Assembly (NCBI GenBank): GCA_031261385.1
Contig: JAISJS010000365.1
Coordinates: 1 to 9,548 of the forward strand
Reading direction: 5' to 3'
DNA: 9,548 nt
Source: Treponema sp.
GTDB lineage: Bacteria; Spirochaetota; Spirochaetia; Treponematales; Breznakiellaceae
In this document: in pieces, positions 6,196-9,548 of the stretch
Layout of the letters: every line of letters starts with the position of its first letter
Numbering within the stretch: position 1 is the stretch's first letter
The notes under the pieces: generated by a model
Told to the model about the DNA's origin: nothing
The model's database searches: none
The model's input: the letters and a program-made list of their open reading frames with translations, nothing else
Translations under genes and position numbers: made by a program

Positions 6196-8259
6196 ATGTC
6201 TAAAGTTAAACTTACAGATTTGGTATTGCGGGATGCGCATCAGTCACTGCATGCGACCCGAATGACTACGGCGGATATGCTTCCCGCATGTCCTAAACTC
6301 GATAAAATCGGCTATTGGGCTCTGGAGGCCTGGGGCGGCGCCACTTTTGACTCCTGTATCCGTTTTTTGAACGAAGATCCCTGGGAGCGCCTGCGGAAGC
6401 TTCATGCGGCTCTGCCCAATACCCCGATTATGATGCTGCTTCGGGGTCAGAACCTGCTCGGTTACCGGCACTATGCCGATGATGTCGTGGACAAGTTTGT
6501 GGAGAAGGCCGCCCAAACCGGCGTCGGCGTGTTCCGTATTTTTGACGCCTGTAACGATCCCCGTAATCTTAAGCGCGCCGCCGATGCGGCAAAAAAAACC
6601 GGCAAGCATGTTCAAATGGCCATTTCCTATGCAACCACGCCGTACCACACCAAAGAAATTTATGCCGATCTTGCAAAAAAATATGCCGAATTCGGCGCCG
6701 ACTCAATCTGTATCAAGGATATGTCCGGTCTTTTAAAGCCCTATGAAGCGTATGAACTGGTTAAGGCGATCAAAGCCAAGGTGAGTATTCCGGTAGAGGT
6801 TCATACCCATGCGACCACCGGCCTTTCGGTTGCGACCCTCGTAAAATCCGCCGAAGCGGGCGCCGAGATCCTTGACACGGCGATTTCGTCAATGTCTATG
6901 GGTACGAGCCACAGCCCCACCGAAACGATTGTTGAAGCGCTCAAGGGTACCGAATTTGATACCGGTCTTGACATCAACGCCCTGCTCGACATTGCCGTAT
7001 ACTTCCGCGATGTCCGCAAGAAGTACGCAAAGTTCGAGTCGAGCTTCCTCGGCGCCGATACGCGGATTCTCGTTTCGCAGGTGCCCGGCGGTATGCTTTC
7101 CAACCTCGAAAATCAGCTGAAAGAACAGAACGCTTCCAATAAAATTGATGAAGTGCTCAAGGAAATTGCCGTTGTGCAGAAAGACTGCGGCTATATCCCG
7201 CTGGTTACCCCTACAAGCCAAATTGTCGGAACCCAGGCGGTATTCAATGTCCTGTTCGGACGTTACAAGAACCTCACCACGGAAACCGCCGACCTGGTAA
7301 CCGGCCGCTACGGCGCCCTTGCCGCTCCTGCCAATCCTGAGCTGGTGAAACTTGCCCTGGCAAAAAACAACTACGATGCGGTCCTTACCGACAGGCCCGC
7401 CGACAAAATTGCCAACGAATACGACAAAATGGCCGAAGAAGCAAAAGCCGCAGGCGCCGAAACCGATGAGGATGTCCTGACCTATGCGATGTTCCCCAAG
7501 GTTGCTCCCAAGTTCTTTAAGGAACGCGCCGGCGGGCCGGTAGATTCCGCTTCTTTCGGTGTTCCCGCAGCAGGGGCCGCTTCCGGAAAGCCTGCCCGTT
7601 ACGATGTCAATGTCAACGGCGCCAACTACAGTGTTGTAGTGGGTCCCACAGGCTCCCTGGCGATTAATGCCGCCCCTTCAACTTCGACTCCGTTGAAAGC
7701 AGTTTCCGGTGCATCCGCTCCTGCGCAAGCTATATCAGGCGGCGGCACAGTTATTCCCGCCCCGGTAGCCGGTACCGTACTCCGTTATTCGGTAGGCGAA
7801 GGAACCGAGGTCAGCCCCGGAACCACGATACTGATTATCGAGTCGATGAAGATGGAACTGGAGATCAAGGCCACAAGTTCAGGCCCGGTCCACTTCCTTG
7901 TTCCCGCAGGAACCCAGGTCGCTTCCCAGCAGCCCGTTGCCGAAATCGGCGGTTCTGCGGTAGGACAGGCGCCTGTCGCGGCAGCTGCCCCTGTTGAGGC
8001 CGCGCCGGTCGTGTCGGCCGCGCCTGCAGCAGATGCACCCTCCGGTGGGGGCACGGTTATTCCCGCCCCGGTTGCGGGAACCGTACTCCGCTATGCGGTA
8101 AATGAAGGAGCTTCGGTACAGAGCGGTGATAATGTCATTATCATTGAGTCGATGAAAATGGAGCTTGAAATAAAGGCCACCATCGCAGGAAGTGTCCACT
8201 TCCTGGTGCCCGCAGGGACCCAGGTAGCATCCCAACAGCCTGTTGCTGAAATTGGCTAA
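6196..8259 (+). CDS. oadA: oxaloacetate decarboxylase alpha subunit with two biotinyl domains
   Basis: The 687-residue protein is the biotin-dependent carboxyltransferase of the Na+-pumping oxaloacetate decarboxylase; the usual length is about 590-600. The carboxyltransferase barrel (about 1-270) has LRDAHQSLHATRM with metal ligand D13, RIFDACND, CIKDMSG with K174 (expected to be the carbamylated metal-bound lysine), and H203/H205 in VHTHATTG. The conserved PYC/OADA C-terminal region follows to about 470. After a linker come two biotinyl domains, 515-585 and 617-687, joined by about 31 residues rich in Ala and Pro. Each has ESMKMELEI, with biotin lysines K552 and K654. The Shine-Dalgarno AAGGA (6183-6187) is eight bases before the ATG. 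Barrels of this type also occur in pyruvate carboxylase and transcarboxylase 5S subunits, but the oadG and oadB neighbours settle the assignment. Confidence 0.95.
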   Translation: MSKVKLTDLVLRDAHQSLHATRMTTADMLPACPKLDKIGYWALEAWGGATFDSCIRFLNEDPWERLRKLHAALPNTPIMMLLRGQNLLGYRHYADDVVDKFVEKAAQTGVGVFRIFDACNDPRNLKRAADAAKKTGKHVQMAISYATTPYHTKEIYADLAKKYAEFGADSICIKDMSGLLKPYEAYELVKAIKAKVSIPVEVHTHATTGLSVATLVKSAEAGAEILDTAISSMSMGTSHSPTETIVEALKGTEFDTGLDINALLDIAVYFRDVRKKYAKFESSFLGADTRILVSQVPGGMLSNLENQLKEQNASNKIDEVLKEIAVVQKDCGYIPLVTPTSQIVGTQAVFNVLFGRYKNLTTETADLVTGRYGALAAPANPELVKLALAKNNYDAVLTDRPADKIANEYDKMAEEAKAAGAETDEDVLTYAMFPKVAPKFFKERAGGPVDSASFGVPAAGAASGKPARYDVNVNGANYSVVVGPTGSLAINAAPSTSTPLKAVSGASAPAQAISGGGTVIPAPVAGTVLRYSVGEGTEVSPGTTILIIESMKMELEIKATSSGPVHFLVPAGTQVASQQPVAEIGGSAVGQAPVAAAAPVEAAPVVSAAPAADAPSGGGTVIPAPVAGTVLRYAVNEGASVQSGDNVIIIESMKMELEIKATIAGSVHFLVPAGTQVASQQPVAEIG
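7738..7950 (+). repeat. tandem biotinyl-domain repeat, copy 1
   Basis: A 213-bp coding unit (OadA residues 515-585) is repeated downstream at 8044-8256. The protein copies match at 58 of 71 residues. The differences cluster in the middle strand region (18-32) and next to the biotin hairpin (47-50). The biotin lysine is K552. Confidence 0.9.
8044..8256 (+). repeat. tandem biotinyl-domain repeat, copy 2
   Basis: This second copy (OadA residues 617-687) carries biotin lysine K654. The last 21 residues equal those of copy 1, yet the DNA there differs at nine synonymous positions out of 63. The duplication is therefore old enough to have drifted at silent sites, and it is not an assembly duplicate. 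Confidence 0.9.
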
Positions 8260-8274
8260 ACCCTGACGGGTTTA
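8257..8274 (+). other. hairpin built on the oadA stop codon
   Basis: TAAACCC (8257-8263) pairs perfectly with GGGTTTA (8268-8274) around the loop TGAC. The first three bases are the oadA stop codon. It lies five bases before the terminator-like hairpin, so the two form a tandem structure that could protect the oadGA message from 3' decay. Confidence 0.65.
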
Positions 8275-8279
8275 GCTCC

Positions 8280-8312
8280 GGGGTTCTTCTTGCGAAGAAC
8301 TCCATGTTTTTT
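8280..8312 (+). terminator. intrinsic terminator or attenuator between oadA and oadB
   Basis: GGGGTTCTTC (8280-8289) pairs with GAAGAACTCC (8294-8303) over ten base pairs with one G-U, loop TTGC. Six T residues follow at 8307-8312, three bases after the stem. This has the form of a Rho-independent terminator, yet oadB begins only 25 bases later with no obvious promoter in between. Partial read-through is therefore likely. Confidence 0.7.
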
Positions 8313-8317
8313 ATATT

Positions 8318-8330
8318 AAGGAAGGAAAGG
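8318..8330 (+). promoter_or_regulatory. purine-rich ribosome-binding region of oadB
   Basis: Two AAGG/AGG cores occur in AAGGAAGGAAAGG; the last AAAGG is seven bases before the ATG at 8338. The region lies just after the terminator-like hairpin and is free of it, so any read-through message would be well translated. Confidence 0.6.
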
Positions 8331-8337
8331 AATTGAT

Positions 8338-9548
8338 ATGTTAAACCTTAAAAAAGATCCGGCAATGGTCACCAAAATTTGTCTGCTGCTCGTTGTGTGC
8401 GCCATGGCGTTTTCCTTTGCGAATGTCGCCTTTGCGCCGCGGGCGCACGCCGCCGGCAACGCTGAACAGATAGCAGATCCAACCTCGGAACTGCCGTCAT
8501 TCAGAAACCTGTCAGGTATTATCCCCAACAGCAAAGAACTTCCCCAGGTTACCCTCGGGAGTTTTCTCAGGAACATTGTGGAAACCACGGGTATCTATGC
8601 CTTTATCACCGGTGCGGAGAAAGGCTTGACTCCGGCGGGGCAGCCCATTACGATATTCGGCTGGCAGCAGCTGCTTATGGTTCTTGTCGGCTTCCTCGTT
8701 GTGTACCTCGGGGTGGCCAAAAATTTTGAACCCCTGCTCCTCGTGCCGATTGGTTTCGGGATTATCTTTGTAAATATCCCGATTGCCGGAATGGGATTAC
8801 CGGAAGTGGTCGAAATTATTAACGGACAGGAGGTCGTAACCCAGAATCAGGGTTTCCTTGATGTTATTTACAAGGCCGGAGTAGGAAATGAATTCTTCCC
8901 GCTGCTGATTTTTGTTGGAATAGGCGCGATGACCGACTTTGGTCCCCTGATTGCCAATCCCAAGACGGCCATTCTCGGCGCGGCGGCGCAATTTGGCGTA
9001 TTCGGCACCCTGTTCTTTATCTCGGTTGCCAACTACCTGCCCGGCGTTGCGTTCAATCTTAAAGAAGCCTGCTCAGTGGCAATCATCGGCGGCGCAGACG
9101 GTCCTACGACAATTTACATCGCGGCAAAACTTGCCCCGCATCTTCTGGCAACAGTAGCGGTAGCGGCCTATTCGTACATGGCGCTCGTTCCCCTTATTCA
9201 GCCGCCTATCATGCGGGCGCTCACGACCAAGCAGGAACGGCTTATCAAGATGCGGCAGCTGCGGCCCGTGTCCCGTACCGAGAAGATCGCTTTCCCGCTG
9301 ACCGTATTTATTCTGACCCTGCTCCTCCTTCCCGCAGCAGCGGCTCTTATCGGCTGTCTCATGTTCGGTAACTTCCTCAGGGAAATCGGGATCGTAAAAC
9401 GGCTCTCCGATACCGCCCAGAATGAACTTATGAACATTGTATCCCTGTTCCTTTCTCTGGGCGTCGGCAGCCAGATGACCGCCGAGAAGTTCCTTAACCC
9501 CAACTCGCTTATCATCGTAGTCATGGGTCTTGTGGCCTTTGCCGTTGC
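8338..9548 (+). CDS. oadB: oxaloacetate decarboxylase beta subunit, C-terminus cut by the window edge
   Basis: The frame is open from the ATG at 8338 to the right edge (403 codons plus two bases). The integral membrane subunit decarboxylates carboxybiotin and couples this to Na+ export. Family landmarks are EPLLLVPIGFG (131-141), GIGAMTDFGPLIANPK (194-209, with D200 the likely counterpart of the essential Na+-site Asp), and IIGGADGPTTIYIAAKLAP from about 249 (D254). Several hydrophobic helices follow. Unlike short OadB proteins, about 100 residues precede the first conserved helix. They contain a signal-peptide-like hydrophobic stretch (13-33, AxA sites at 31-33 and 36-38) and a polar segment (39 to about 108). 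Glutaconyl-CoA and methylmalonyl-CoA decarboxylase beta subunits are close relatives, but the neighbouring OadA points to oxaloacetate. Confidence 0.93.
   Translation, partial: MLNLKKDPAMVTKICLLLVVCAMAFSFANVAFAPRAHAAGNAEQIADPTSELPSFRNLSGIIPNSKELPQVTLGSFLRNIVETTGIYAFITGAEKGLTPAGQPITIFGWQQLLMVLVGFLVVYLGVAKNFEPLLLVPIGFGIIFVNIPIAGMGLPEVVEIINGQEVVTQNQGFLDVIYKAGVGNEFFPLLIFVGIGAMTDFGPLIANPKTAILGAAAQFGVFGTLFFISVANYLPGVAFNLKEACSVAIIGGADGPTTIYIAAKLAPHLLATVAVAAYSYMALVPLIQPPIMRALTTKQERLIKMRQLRPVSRTEKIAFPLTVFILTLLLLPAAAALIGCLMFGNFLREIGIVKRLSDTAQNELMNIVSLFLSLGVGSQMTAEKFLNPNSLIIVVMGLVAFAV

Noticed and set aside
7785..8235. Minus-strand frames opposite the biotinyl repeats
   Set aside because: They are mirror frames of the duplicated biotinyl domains and their Ala/Pro linker; the plus-strand protein explains the sequence.
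7738..8256. Repeat as an assembly artefact or mobile repeat
   Set aside because: The two units differ by many synonymous and 13 amino-acid changes and keep the frame exactly, so this is an evolved domain duplication.

Overview
The window (9548 bp, roughly half G+C) looks like chromosomal core sequence from a spirochaete, most likely a Treponema-like organism of the termite-gut kind. I base this on three things: the protein families (a small Cys-rich protein starting MCWYCGSPI, a glutamate racemase with a DSGIGG loop, and an oadG-oadA-oadB sodium-pump cluster), the moderate G+C, and general family resemblance. This placement is inference; no rRNA or other definitive taxonomic marker is present. 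I saw no mobile element, CRISPR array, tRNA or rRNA.

Layout. (1) Positions 1-1008, minus strand: a two-gene leftward unit. A pentapeptide-repeat protein with an N-terminal Cys/Cys/Cys/His cluster is followed after one base by a metallo-beta-lactamase-fold hydrolase that runs off the left edge. (2) Positions 973-1061: a compact divergent promoter region. Both sigma70-like -10 boxes lie exactly six bases from the respective ATG, so both first genes appear to be transcribed as leaderless mRNAs. (3) Positions 1061-5720, plus strand: a four-gene, tightly coupled operon of a Cys-rich zinc-ribbon-like protein, glutamate racemase (murI), ribosome-assembly GTPase (rsgA) and mutS2. Junctions are +1 nt, -4 nt and -11 nt. 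(4) Positions 5761-9548, plus strand: a membrane-bound biotin-dependent oxaloacetate decarboxylase sodium pump, oadG-oadA-oadB, with oadB cut by the right edge.

How the genes work together. MurI supplies D-glutamate for peptidoglycan, RsgA matures the 30S subunit, and MutS2 acts on recombination intermediates and/or collided ribosomes. The Cys-rich leader protein has no known role. The oad cluster would decarboxylate oxaloacetate to pyruvate and export Na+: OadA transfers the carboxyl group to its biotin, OadB decarboxylates carboxybiotin and pumps Na+, and OadG anchors the complex.

The most unusual items are these. OadA carries two tandem biotinyl domains (58/71 residues identical, both with an intact ESMKM lysine) instead of one. 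A terminator-like hairpin with a U-run sits inside the oad cluster between oadA and oadB, preceded by a second hairpin that includes the oadA stop codon. The two leaderless genes are arranged back to back. Two enzymes have altered motifs: HxHxNH instead of HxHxDH in the MBL hydrolase, and SLR instead of DLR in the MutS2 Smr domain. I did not find a wholly new multi-gene system. The tandem-biotin decarboxylase with a built-in attenuator is the best candidate for new biology.
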